Origin: Winogradskyella thalassocola
GTDB taxonomy: Bacteria > Bacteroidota > Bacteroidia > Flavobacteriales > Flavobacteriaceae
NCBI RefSeq assembly: GCF_900099995.1
Contig: NZ_FNCZ01000001.1
Coordinates: forward strand, 1,240,001 to 1,304,000
DNA: 64,000 nt
Direction of reading: 5' to 3'
This document shows, piece after piece, positions 56,002 to 64,000 of the stretch; position 1 is the stretch's first letter; every line of letters starts with the position of its first letter. The translations under genes were made by a program, and so were the position numbers. The notes under the pieces are model-generated. The model was not told where the DNA came from. It saw only the letters and a list, made by a program, of their open reading frames with translations, and made no database searches.

Positions 56002-58809
56002 ATGAAAAAAATATTATTTTTTTTACTTTTCTTAATTGTTTTTTCTTCAGACTGTTATAGTCAATTCTCTCCAAACATCCATAATTTTACTTTGGCCGAG
56101 TATAAAGCAGGTAATCAAAATTGGGACATTTCTAGAGCTGATAATGGTAAAGTCTATGTTGCTAATAATAGTGGATTATTAGAATATGACGGTTTAGTTT
56201 GGAAATTCCATCAATTACCTAATAAGACTATAGTAAGATCTGTATTGGCTGTTGATGAAATCGTTTATACTGGGTCTTATGAGGAGTTCGGGTATTGGAA
56301 GAAAGATGAATTTGGGTATCTTAAGTATTATTCCTTAAGCGATACTGTTCTTGATTTAATTTCTCCAAATGAAGAAATTTGGGAAATAGTAAGTTTTAAT
56401 GGTAAAATGATTTTTAGGTCATTTTCAAATATTTATGTCTATGATTTTGAGAATGTCGTGCGGTTAAGATCGAGCTCTGTTATTATTTCTTGTAGTGTAG
56501 TTGAAGATAATTTATATATAAGTACTTTAAATCAAGGTGTATTTTTATTAAAAGATAACACTTTAGAGCCTTATTATTTTGATGAAAAATTATTAGATAC
56601 TAAAATTGTTTCTATTAATCAGTATAAGGGTAAGCTTATGCTAATGACCTCTTTAAGAGGTAGTTTCTTCCTAGATAATGGTCGGTTAATTCCAACTGAT
56701 TTTGAAATTAATGAGCAAATTCGACTACATCAATTGAATGCATTTTCTATTTTAGGTAATGGAGATATGGTTTTTGGAACCATAAAGGATGGTGTGTTTT
56801 TAACGGATAATAATGGGAGGTCTAAGTTTCATATTAGTAAAGAAAACGGGTTATTCAATAATACTGTTTTAGGCCAGTCGATAGATAAAACAGATAACCT
56901 TTGGTTGGGCCTAGATAATGGGATAGCTAATATTGAACTCAATAGTAGTAATTACTTTTATAATGATGTCTCAGGTAAGTTGGGTGCTGTTTATGATATT
57001 GTAAGATATAAGGAGGTTATTTATATCGGAACCAATACAGGATTATTTTATTTAGATGAAAAGGAGAAGCTACAATTTATTGAAGGATCACAAGGTCAGG
57101 TTTGGGATTTAGAAATTATTGAAGACGAGCTTTTTTGTGGTCATAATGAAGGTACGTTTATAGTTGATAAGGATAAATGGACTAATATTTCTACATATAC
57201 TGGGGGGTGGACTATTAAAAAAGTGCCAGAACGAGAACATACTTATATTCAGGGGACATATTCTGGTTTAGTAAAATTTGAAAAAATTTCAGGAAAATGG
57301 CATGTAAAACATCTTGGCAAGACCACAGTTCCTTCACGTTTTTTAGTGTTTGAAAATCCATATACGGCATGGGTTGCTCATGCAACTAAGGGTGTTTATA
57401 AGGTTAATTTTGATGAAAACTATAATACAATAACTAGAGTAGAAGACTATCATGATAAAGGCATAAGCTCTAATTATAACATTCGTGTTTATAATATTAA
57501 GAATAATATTAGTTTTAAATCTAATGAAGGCTGGCAAAAATATGAGCCTATTTTGGATTCTATAGTCCCGTATGAGTTGCTCAATGAGTTGTTAGGAAAG
57601 AATAGTTATATTATTTCTGAAGACGATACAGCTATGTTCGCTCTAAAAAATAAAGGAGGGTTCATAGAATTTAAGTCATTTGATACTAGGCTCGAGGATT
57701 TTTATTTGAACGACATTTTTTTAAAAAATAGGTATATAGTTGGTTACGAAAACGTTTCTAAGATTAAAGATTCTATTTATGCTTTAAATCTCGATAATGG
57801 ATTTATGATGATAAATAATACGTCTATCGCAAGTGTTAATTTATATATGCCAAACATTGAGACTATTTCCATAAGTGGTGTTCCACTTAGTGTTTCTGCT
57901 ATTGACGATGAAGCGGTAGATTTTAAATTTAAAGAAAGTATTACGGTAGAGTTATCGTCTTCAGAGTCGTTAAATCATTTTTTTGAATATCGTATTTCAG
58001 AAGCGGAGGTGGATGAAGCAAATGATATGTGGTTTGCCATTGATGGTAATAAAGTAGAATTTTCAAACCTTATAGATGGTGATTATACGATTTCTTTTAG
58101 AACTAGTGATAATGCAGGAAATGTATCTCCAATTCAATCTTTAGGGGTAGATGTATATCCGCCATGGTACAGAGATACCTTAGGATATTTGTTGTATTTG
58201 CTTTTAGCGGGGATAATCATATTTATATTTTATACACTTCACAATAAAAAAATAGCAAAAGAACAGCGCATTATTAAAATTAAATATCAAAAAGAGCAGC
58301 AAAAGCTATTGCGAGAAAAAACCTTAGAAAATGAAAAGCGCATCGTTCAGTTAAAGAATGAATCCTTACAGAATGAAATCAAACTCAAGAGTAAGCAATT
58401 AGCGAATAATGCGATGGCATTAGTTAAGAAAAATGAAACACTTCAAGATATAAAAAAGGATTTAACAATAAATAAAGATGGTTTTAGTAATTACTACTCG
58501 TATAAAAAGCTCGTAAAGAAATTAGATAATTCTATTGTTTTAAAAGACGAATGGGAAGTGTTTGAGAATAATTTTAGTCAGGTCCACGATGAGTTTTTTG
58601 AAGCATTAAAGCTTAAGCATTCTAAGCTTACACCTAAAGATTTAAAGATTTGTGCTTACATCAAAATGAATTTATCTTCAAAAGAAATTGCACCACTTAT
58701 GAATATCTCAGTAAGAGGTGTTGAAACTCACCGATATCGATTAAAAAAGAAATTAAATTTAGAAAATGACATTTCTTTAGTTGATTATTTGTTAAATATT
58801 AAAAATTAG
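56002..58809 (+). CDS. Propeller/triple-tyrosine sensor with LuxR-type DNA-binding domain
   Basis: 935 residues in one chain. Signal peptide (1-21). A periplasmic two-propeller sensor region (about 25-620) with repeated Trp/Asp-rich blades. A Y_Y_Y immunoglobulin-like domain (about 640-715, ending P-P-W-Y-R-D-T). One membrane helix (about 724-745). A cytoplasmic Lys/Glu/Gln coiled coil (750-830). A C-terminal GerE/LuxR helix-turn-helix (about 870-930, with L-T-P-K-D-L-K-I-C-A-Y and S-S-K-E-I-A-P-L-M-N-I-S-V-R-G-V-E-T-H-R). There is no histidine kinase or receiver domain, so it would bind DNA directly at the membrane. It lies 250 bp before susC and probably controls the locus. Confidence 0.87.
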   Translation: MKKILFFLLFLIVFSSDCYSQFSPNIHNFTLAEYKAGNQNWDISRADNGKVYVANNSGLLEYDGLVWKFHQLPNKTIVRSVLAVDEIVYTGSYEEFGYWKKDEFGYLKYYSLSDTVLDLISPNEEIWEIVSFNGKMIFRSFSNIYVYDFENVVRLRSSSVIISCSVVEDNLYISTLNQGVFLLKDNTLEPYYFDEKLLDTKIVSINQYKGKLMLMTSLRGSFFLDNGRLIPTDFEINEQIRLHQLNAFSILGNGDMVFGTIKDGVFLTDNNGRSKFHISKENGLFNNTVLGQSIDKTDNLWLGLDNGIANIELNSSNYFYNDVSGKLGAVYDIVRYKEVIYIGTNTGLFYLDEKEKLQFIEGSQGQVWDLEIIEDELFCGHNEGTFIVDKDKWTNISTYTGGWTIKKVPEREHTYIQGTYSGLVKFEKISGKWHVKHLGKTTVPSRFLVFENPYTAWVAHATKGVYKVNFDENYNTITRVEDYHDKGISSNYNIRVYNIKNNISFKSNEGWQKYEPILDSIVPYELLNELLGKNSYIISEDDTAMFALKNKGGFIEFKSFDTRLEDFYLNDIFLKNRYIVGYENVSKIKDSIYALNLDNGFMMINNTSIASVNLYMPNIETISISGVPLSVSAIDDEAVDFKFKESITVELSSSESLNHFFEYRISEAEVDEANDMWFAIDGNKVEFSNLIDGDYTISFRTSDNAGNVSPIQSLGVDVYPPWYRDTLGYLLYLLLAGIIIFIFYTLHNKKIAKEQRIIKIKYQKEQQKLLREKTLENEKRIVQLKNESLQNEIKLKSKQLANNAMALVKKNETLQDIKKDLTINKDGFSNYYSYKKLVKKLDNSIVLKDEWEVFENNFSQVHDEFFEALKLKHSKLTPKDLKICAYIKMNLSSKEIAPLMNISVRGVETHRYRLKKKLNLENDISLVDYLLNIKN

Positions 58810-58842
58810 AGGTATTTTCCTACTTTATTAGAAATACTCGCT

Positions 58843-58962
58843 ACGTCATTAATACGTCACTTTGTTAATTATGTTTCTACTACAACGATTTTTTTGTAGC
58901 TTTATAGTACGTCATAACGTGTTTTATTAACACTTTTTAACTTTCCGAGTTATGTATGACGT
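58843..58962 (+). promoter_or_regulatory. Repeated ACGTCA sites upstream of susC
   Basis: ACGTCA occurs at 58843-58848, 58854-58859 and 58909-58914, and inverted as TGACGT at 58957-58962. The first two start 11 bp apart and the third 55 bp (5 x 11) further, so they face the same side of the helix. They sit in the 250-bp gap between the LuxR-type regulator and susC, as expected for its binding sites. Confidence 0.5.
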
Positions 58963-59059
58963 ATTTAAAATGTAAATAGATTTTAATAGGATTTAACATT
59001 AGATTATAACTTGGTCACTCAAATAAACTAACAGTCTAATTTAAATAGTAATCAATTTT

Positions 59060-62000
59060 ATGAAAACAAAAATCAGTCTATTGTTGATGCTCTTTGTTTC
59101 AATTTGTGCTATGGCACAGCAAATTGAGATTAATGGAGTTGTAACAACTAAAAGCGATGGAATGCCTTTGCCAGGAGTAAGTATTGTAATTAAGGGTACG
59201 AGTACAGGTACGACTTCGGATTTTGAAGGTAATTACTCCTTATTAGTAAATAAAGGAGACCAAATAGAATATAGTTATATTGGTTTTGAGACAATGATCA
59301 TTACAGTTAAAGATGAATCAAAAATTGATATTTCACTATTTGATGACATAGAAAGTCTTAGTGAAGTAGTTGTTATTGGTTATGGAACTCAGAAGCGTAA
59401 AGAAGTAACTGGTGCAATTGCCAGTGTTTCGGGTGCTGAAATTACTAAGCAGCCTGCTGTAAATGCACTTCAGTCCATTCAGGGGAAAATGACAGGTGTA
59501 AATATTGTTAACACCAACGCTCCTGGTAGCGAGCCTAATATTATCATTAGAGGTATTGGTACAGCGTCCGCAGGTAGTAACATACTATATATTGTAGATG
59601 GTGTTCAAGTGAACAGTATTACTAATATTAACCCAGAAGATATTGAAACCTTTGATGTTCTTAAAGATGCTGCATCTGCAAGTATTTATGGTATGAATGC
59701 TGCAAATGGTGTTGTTATTGTAACGACAAAAAGTGGTAAAAAAGGAAAAATGAAAGTTGAATTATCTTCATACTACGGAGCTAAATCAATGCTAAATCCT
59801 GTTGAGATGGCTAACTCAAGTCAATATGTAAGGTATTTTAACGAAAACCAATTTATGAATGGGGAAACAACTTTTTTATCTCAAGATCAACCTTATGACA
59901 CGGATTGGTATAAAGAGTTAACAGATATTGGATTTAGTAATTCTAATAACGTAGCTATTTCTGGTGCGAGCGATGATATAAAATACTTTTTTAGTTTTAA
60001 TAATTATAGTGAAGATGGTGTTTTAGATGATCATGATTATAACAGAAATACAATTAGAGCTAACAATAGTGTCGATTTATTTGAAGATCGTTTAACACTA
60101 AGTACTAATTTAAGTGCGTCTTTTATAAAATCTCTACCTAAGCCATTTAATGCTTTTAACTCAGCTTATAGACAAGCACCAGTTATTCCTGTGTATTATG
60201 AAAGTGGTCAATACGGTCAGTCATATTGGAACCAAACCACTGGTATTGCAACGTATTTAGGGGCAAATACAGATGTTATTGGGTCTTTAAACTCAGTGGG
60301 TAACCCAATCGCTGCAGTGGAGTATACAAACCAAGTAAATAACACTACAGATTTACAAGGTAGTTTTCAAGCAGATTTTAATATCACAGATTATTTAAAA
60401 GCTTCTGGTAGATATACAGGAACAAAATCGTATTCTAAAAGTAGAAGCTTTAATGATACAAGAGCTTTGTGGTTAATTAGCGACCCTACTAGAACGGATG
60501 AAGAATTTCAAATCAATCAAGATAATAATCCTGAGGTAACAACTTATGCCAACAATAGTTTGTCTTATACAAGTTCAGAAAGTTATAGATACAATTTAGA
60601 AGGGTTTTTAACCTTTGACAAAACGTTTAATTCTGTGCATAATGTTAATGCTGTTGCAGGATTTTCTAGAGGACAGAGAAATGATGTTTTTACAATGTAT
60701 GCTTTAGGGTACGGAGTGCCTTCTCAAGAAAATTATTGGAGTATTAACTTTGCTGATGATGGTTATGAAAAAGTGGTGTCGCAATTTTATTCTACGCCAA
60801 CAAGAGAACAATCTTATTTTGGTAGAGTAATGTATAATTATGACGGTAAGTATTTCTTACAAGCAAATATCAGAAGAGACGGTACAAGTAATTTTAAAAA
60901 TGATAGTAACGAAGATTATTTTGACAACTTTCCAGCATTGAGTGCAGGTTGGACAATCTCTAATGAAGACTTTTTTAATGTTTCATTTATTAACTTTCTT
61001 AAGTTAAAAGCAGGATGGGGACAAGTAGGTAATTCAAGAGTACCATTTAATCAAACGACAATAACAACTGGTACGGGCAGTAGTAGTGTAAACTATGTGT
61101 TTGGAGCAAATCAAGATTTAGTTTTTGGTGCAGCATATGGAGCAGGAATACTTCCTATATCTTGGGAAATTACTGAAGAACTAAATGCTGGTTTTAATTT
61201 AACTGCGTTTGATAATAAGCTTAGTGCCGAGTTTAATTACTACGATAGAAATACTAAGAATGCTATTTTATTAGTAACACCAGTTTATACAACAGAAGGA
61301 TCTGGTAGTTTTTATGATCATGGTGCTGAAGTAACTAATAAGGGTATTGAAATTGATTTAAAATGGAGAGATTATATCACCGATGATTTATCGTATAACG
61401 TAGGTGCTATATTTTCTACTAATAAGAATAACGTTGAAAACGTAAAGTCTGCTTATGATGGTCAAGTGGGCGGAAGTTTAAGTAATGGACAAATTACAAA
61501 ACGTTTAGAAGAAGGGCAGCCACTTTACTCTTGGTGGATGTATGATGTTGAAGGAGTTTGGCAAACTCAAGAAGAGATAGACAATGGTGCAAGTATTTCA
61601 GGTGCATTACCTGGGCATTTAAAATATTCGGATTTAAATGACGATGGTGTTATTGATGATAAGGATAAAAAATTCTTCGGTTCTTATTTACCAACATACT
61701 CATATGGACTTACTTTAGGTTTAAATTATAAAAATTTAGATTTAATCATTGAAGGCTATGGTGCTGGCGGTAATAAAATATACAATGGATTAAAAGGAAC
61801 ACGTATTAATGGTGGTGAAAATATAGCAGAAGATGTATTTAACTACAGATGGACAGGAGAAGGGTCTACAAATACTAATCCAGGAGCCAATAGAGATTCT
61901 TATGCTTCTAGCTATTACTTAGAGGATGGTGATTATTTTAGAATCAACAACATAACGTTAGGATATACATTGAAAAATGTTTTGCAAGGTGTAAGTTCTA

Positions 62001-62158
62001 TTCGACTTTATGCTACAGCTCAAAATCCATTTATGTTTACTAAATATTCAGGATTTACTCCAGAAATTATTGGTTCTTCAGCTGGTACAGGTGGTATAGA
62101 GCTATCTGCTTATCCTACTCTTAAAACATTTTTATTCGGTGTTAATATTGAACTATAA
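59060..62158 (+). CDS. SusC/RagA-family TonB-dependent outer-membrane transporter
   Basis: 1032 residues. Signal peptide (1-20), carboxypeptidase-D-like regulatory domain (about 23-100, with the P-L-P-G-V-S-I-V-I-K-G-T-S-T-G-T-T-S-D motif), TonB-box-like E-V-V-V-I-G-Y-G-T (102-110), plug (about 112-225) and a 22-strand barrel. With SusD it imports oligosaccharides or other polymers. No substrate can be read from it directly. The following glucoamylase-like gene suggests a glucan. Confidence 0.94.
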   Translation: MKTKISLLLMLFVSICAMAQQIEINGVVTTKSDGMPLPGVSIVIKGTSTGTTSDFEGNYSLLVNKGDQIEYSYIGFETMIITVKDESKIDISLFDDIESLSEVVVIGYGTQKRKEVTGAIASVSGAEITKQPAVNALQSIQGKMTGVNIVNTNAPGSEPNIIIRGIGTASAGSNILYIVDGVQVNSITNINPEDIETFDVLKDAASASIYGMNAANGVVIVTTKSGKKGKMKVELSSYYGAKSMLNPVEMANSSQYVRYFNENQFMNGETTFLSQDQPYDTDWYKELTDIGFSNSNNVAISGASDDIKYFFSFNNYSEDGVLDDHDYNRNTIRANNSVDLFEDRLTLSTNLSASFIKSLPKPFNAFNSAYRQAPVIPVYYESGQYGQSYWNQTTGIATYLGANTDVIGSLNSVGNPIAAVEYTNQVNNTTDLQGSFQADFNITDYLKASGRYTGTKSYSKSRSFNDTRALWLISDPTRTDEEFQINQDNNPEVTTYANNSLSYTSSESYRYNLEGFLTFDKTFNSVHNVNAVAGFSRGQRNDVFTMYALGYGVPSQENYWSINFADDGYEKVVSQFYSTPTREQSYFGRVMYNYDGKYFLQANIRRDGTSNFKNDSNEDYFDNFPALSAGWTISNEDFFNVSFINFLKLKAGWGQVGNSRVPFNQTTITTGTGSSSVNYVFGANQDLVFGAAYGAGILPISWEITEELNAGFNLTAFDNKLSAEFNYYDRNTKNAILLVTPVYTTEGSGSFYDHGAEVTNKGIEIDLKWRDYITDDLSYNVGAIFSTNKNNVENVKSAYDGQVGGSLSNGQITKRLEEGQPLYSWWMYDVEGVWQTQEEIDNGASISGALPGHLKYSDLNDDGVIDDKDKKFFGSYLPTYSYGLTLGLNYKNLDLIIEGYGAGGNKIYNGLKGTRINGGENIAEDVFNYRWTGEGSTNTNPGANRDSYASSYYLEDGDYFRINNITLGYTLKNVLQGVSSIRLYATAQNPFMFTKYSGFTPEIIGSSAGTGGIELSAYPTLKTFLFGVNIEL

Positions 62159-62171
62159 AAAAAAATTAAAA

Positions 62172-63581
62172 ATGAAACTAAAAACAATAAAATTCGGAAC
62201 GTTGCTTTTCACTTTGCTTTTAGTAGCAAATTGTAGCGATGATTATTTAGACGTAGATAGTAGAGCAGAAATAGATGCCGCTGATAGTGGTGATGTTGTA
62301 GTGCCAGAACAAATGGTCAATGGGATCTATGGTATGCTAACAGATTGGGACTATTCGTTCTCTTATTTAGGAGTTACAGAAATTATATCTGATAATGCAG
62401 ATAAAGGAAGTTCAGCATCAGATACAGGTGCAGATAAACACTTATTAGATGCTTTAGAGCATACTACTACAGGGCCTTCAATTTTAGCGATGTGGGAACA
62501 TTGGTATAAAAGTATTGGAAGAGCGAGTATTGCTATAACTTACACATCAGATTACGGTTTAACAGATCAAGCTTATAAAGATAGACTTATTGGTGAAGCT
62601 AAGTTCTTAAGAGCTCTAAACTATTTTTGGTTAGTGCGTTCTTTTGGCGATGTGCCTCTACAACATGTAGATTATGTTGTGCGTCAACCTAAAGCTGATG
62701 TTTATGAATTTATTGAGCAAGACTTATTGGATGCCATTGACTTGTTACCTAAAAAGAGTGAATATGCTAGTGCTGATTTAGGAAGAGCAACCCAAGGTGC
62801 GGCTCAGGCATTATTGGCTAAAGTTTACTTATATGACGAAAAATGGCAAGATTCTTATAATATGGCTACTGCTGTAGTTACAGGTGGAAATTATGATTTG
62901 CACCCTAATTATGAGGAGTTATGGAGAGCATCTCAAGAGAATGGTATAGAATCTCTTTTTGAAGTGCAAGGAAGAGGTGAGTCTATAGCACATGGTGTAC
63001 AGCAATATTCGCAAGTTCAAGGTGCCAGAGGTACTAGCGGATGGGGTTGGGGATTCAATATTCCTTCACAGAACCTATTAAATGCTTTTAATGCAGAAGG
63101 AGATGCTATCAGAAGAGATGCCACTATTATTTTTGCGGGTGAAACATTATGGGATGGAAGAGAAGTAAGTGCTTCTACAGAAAACCCAATGTATAATGAG
63201 AAAGCATACTCAAGCGCTAATGCTGGTGCTAGTGATGGGGATAAAAATGTTAGAATACTTCGTTTTGCTGAAGTATTATTAATTCAGGCAGAAGCAGCTC
63301 TTCATGTTGGTGCTGACGCGGCTACTCCATTAAATAGAGTTAGAAGTAGAGTTAATCTTACTCCTATTGCATCTCCAACTTATGAAAATATCTGGAATGA
63401 AAGACGATTAGAATTGGCTTTTGAACATGACAGATGGTTTGATATTGTTAGAACCGGTGAAGCTCAAAGTGCAATGGCGGCTGATGGGAAAACATTTGAA
63501 GTAGGTAAGCACGAATTGTTTCCTATTCCATCACTTCAGATCAACCAAACTCCAGAAATGACTCAAAACCCTAATTGGTAA
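62172..63581 (+). CDS. SusD/RagB-family surface glycan-binding lipoprotein
   Basis: 469 residues from the ATG at 62172. Lipobox L-V-A-N-C (Cys21), then the usual D-D-Y-L-D-V start. TPR-like helices form the main body and the C-terminal R-F-A-E-V-L-L-I-Q-A-E-A and N-E-R-R-L-E-L-A-F-E-H-D-R-W-F-D signatures are present. It is the lid of the SusC transporter. A start at 62139 would overlap susC and add residues before the signal sequence, so 62172 is preferred, 13 bp after the susC stop. Confidence 0.93.
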   Translation: MKLKTIKFGTLLFTLLLVANCSDDYLDVDSRAEIDAADSGDVVVPEQMVNGIYGMLTDWDYSFSYLGVTEIISDNADKGSSASDTGADKHLLDALEHTTTGPSILAMWEHWYKSIGRASIAITYTSDYGLTDQAYKDRLIGEAKFLRALNYFWLVRSFGDVPLQHVDYVVRQPKADVYEFIEQDLLDAIDLLPKKSEYASADLGRATQGAAQALLAKVYLYDEKWQDSYNMATAVVTGGNYDLHPNYEELWRASQENGIESLFEVQGRGESIAHGVQQYSQVQGARGTSGWGWGFNIPSQNLLNAFNAEGDAIRRDATIIFAGETLWDGREVSASTENPMYNEKAYSSANAGASDGDKNVRILRFAEVLLIQAEAALHVGADAATPLNRVRSRVNLTPIASPTYENIWNERRLELAFEHDRWFDIVRTGEAQSAMAADGKTFEVGKHELFPIPSLQINQTPEMTQNPNW

Positions 63582-63637
63582 TTTTTGGAAAAGGAGACAA
63601 ATAATTAAAACCCTTTATATTTGAATTAGTCTTTAAA

Positions 63638-63671
63638 TTAACTGCATCTAGAACGTATTAGATGCAGTTAA
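63638..63671 (+). terminator. 13-bp hairpin between susD and the glucoamylase-like gene
   Basis: TTAACTGCATCTA pairs perfectly with TAGATGCAGTTAA around an 8-base loop, 56 bp after the susD stop. It is not followed by a proper T run (AATTTATAAAA), so it may be a partial terminator or an mRNA-stabilising hairpin that lowers downstream expression relative to susCD. Confidence 0.65.
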
Positions 63672-63688
63672 ATTTATAAAAATCACAC

Positions 63689-64000
63689 ATGAAATTTTCG
63701 GCATTTAATATTACCATTTTAATCATGGCCTTGGCGATTTTTGCCTGTAAACAAGGTGAAGAGCAACCGTCAAAGGTGGTGGTGCAGCCTCAGGTAGAGC
63801 TTACGGAGAATAGTCTTTTAGAGACTATTCAGTACCAAACCATCAACTACTTTTGGGAAGGTGCAGAACCTAATTCGGGTTTGGCTAGAGAGCGTTTGCA
63901 TTTAGATGATGATTACTCCTTATCACCAAAACAAACTGTTACAATTGGTGGCAGTGGATTTGGTGTAATGGCGATTTTAGTGGGTATAGAAAGAGGATTT
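63689..64000 (+). CDS. Glucoamylase-like lipoprotein (GH144-type), cut by window end
   Basis: 104 residues visible, frame open to the window edge. Lipoprotein-like signal ending I-F-A-C (Cys20). Then the family's opening T-I-Q-Y-Q-T-I-N-Y-F-W-E-G-A-E-P-N-S-G-L-A-R-E-R and T-I-G-G-S-G-F-G-V-M-A-I, both hallmarks of the glycoamylase (PF10091) enzymes. Characterised members include GH144 endo-beta-1,2-glucanases. It is the first enzyme of the polysaccharide locus, so the substrate may be beta-1,2-glucan; this is a guess based on family only. Confidence 0.75.
   Translation, partial: MKFSAFNITILIMALAIFACKQGEEQPSKVVVQPQVELTENSLLETIQYQTINYFWEGAEPNSGLARERLHLDDDYSLSPKQTVTIGGSGFGVMAILVGIERGF

Overview
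The window looks like a chromosome segment from a marine-type Flavobacteriaceae bacterium (Bacteroidota). This rests on several points: AT-rich DNA; starts without Shine-Dalgarno sequences but with a few TAnnTTTG -7 promoter elements; a SusC/SusD pair with a propeller-type LuxR regulator; a lipoprotein form of TamA next to TamB; the N-acyl-ornithine carbamoyltransferase type of arginine pathway; and scattered palindromes of the kind that fill Flavobacteriaceae intergenic gaps. No rRNA, tRNA, CRISPR array, insertion sequence or prophage was seen.

Layout. 1-7.9 kb is a purine-catabolism cluster: an XdhC tail, a membrane protein and a THEP1-like NTPase on the plus strand, facing guanine deaminase and the two-subunit xanthine dehydrogenase on the minus strand. 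7.9-15.3 kb holds tamL and tamB. 15.4-18.6 kb is a methionine operon (metY, osmC-like, metX) behind a SAM-I riboswitch with its own terminator. 18.6-27.4 kb holds a helical-repeat protein of unknown role and the leucine operon leuA-leuC-leuD-leuB followed by ppc. 27.5-36.4 kb is a nitrogen block: a porin plus Amt ammonium transporter on the minus strand, divergent from glutamate synthase gltB-gltD. 36.5-46.1 kb is the arginine/proline operon on the minus strand (acetyltransferase, argG, argC, proC, argD, argF', argB, argE, argH). 46.2-54.9 kb is gapN plus the branched-chain operon ilvD-ilvB-ilvN-ilvC-ilvA. 55.2-64 kb holds a fasciclin lipoprotein and the start of a polysaccharide utilisation locus (sensor-regulator, SusC, SusD, glucoamylase-like lipoprotein cut by the window edge).

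How the genes work together. Ammonium enters through the porin and Amt and is fixed by GltBD. The glutamate formed feeds arginine, proline and the branched-chain transaminations. PEP carboxylase and IlvA supply carbon skeletons.

Most notable, in the author's reading. (1) A 21-codon ORF sits upstream of the arginine operon; 7 of its codons are Arg and it ends Arg-Arg-Arg-stop. It looks like an arginine attenuator leader peptide. (2) A family of short hairpins with a conserved sense orientation sits 0-8 bp upstream of six start codons. (3) Ser occupies the position that sets acetyl- versus succinyl-ornithine specificity in ArgF'. (4) ACGTCA sites lie on one face of the helix upstream of susC. 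(5) A symmetric GGGTATAAAA operator-like element lies between the amt and gltB operons.
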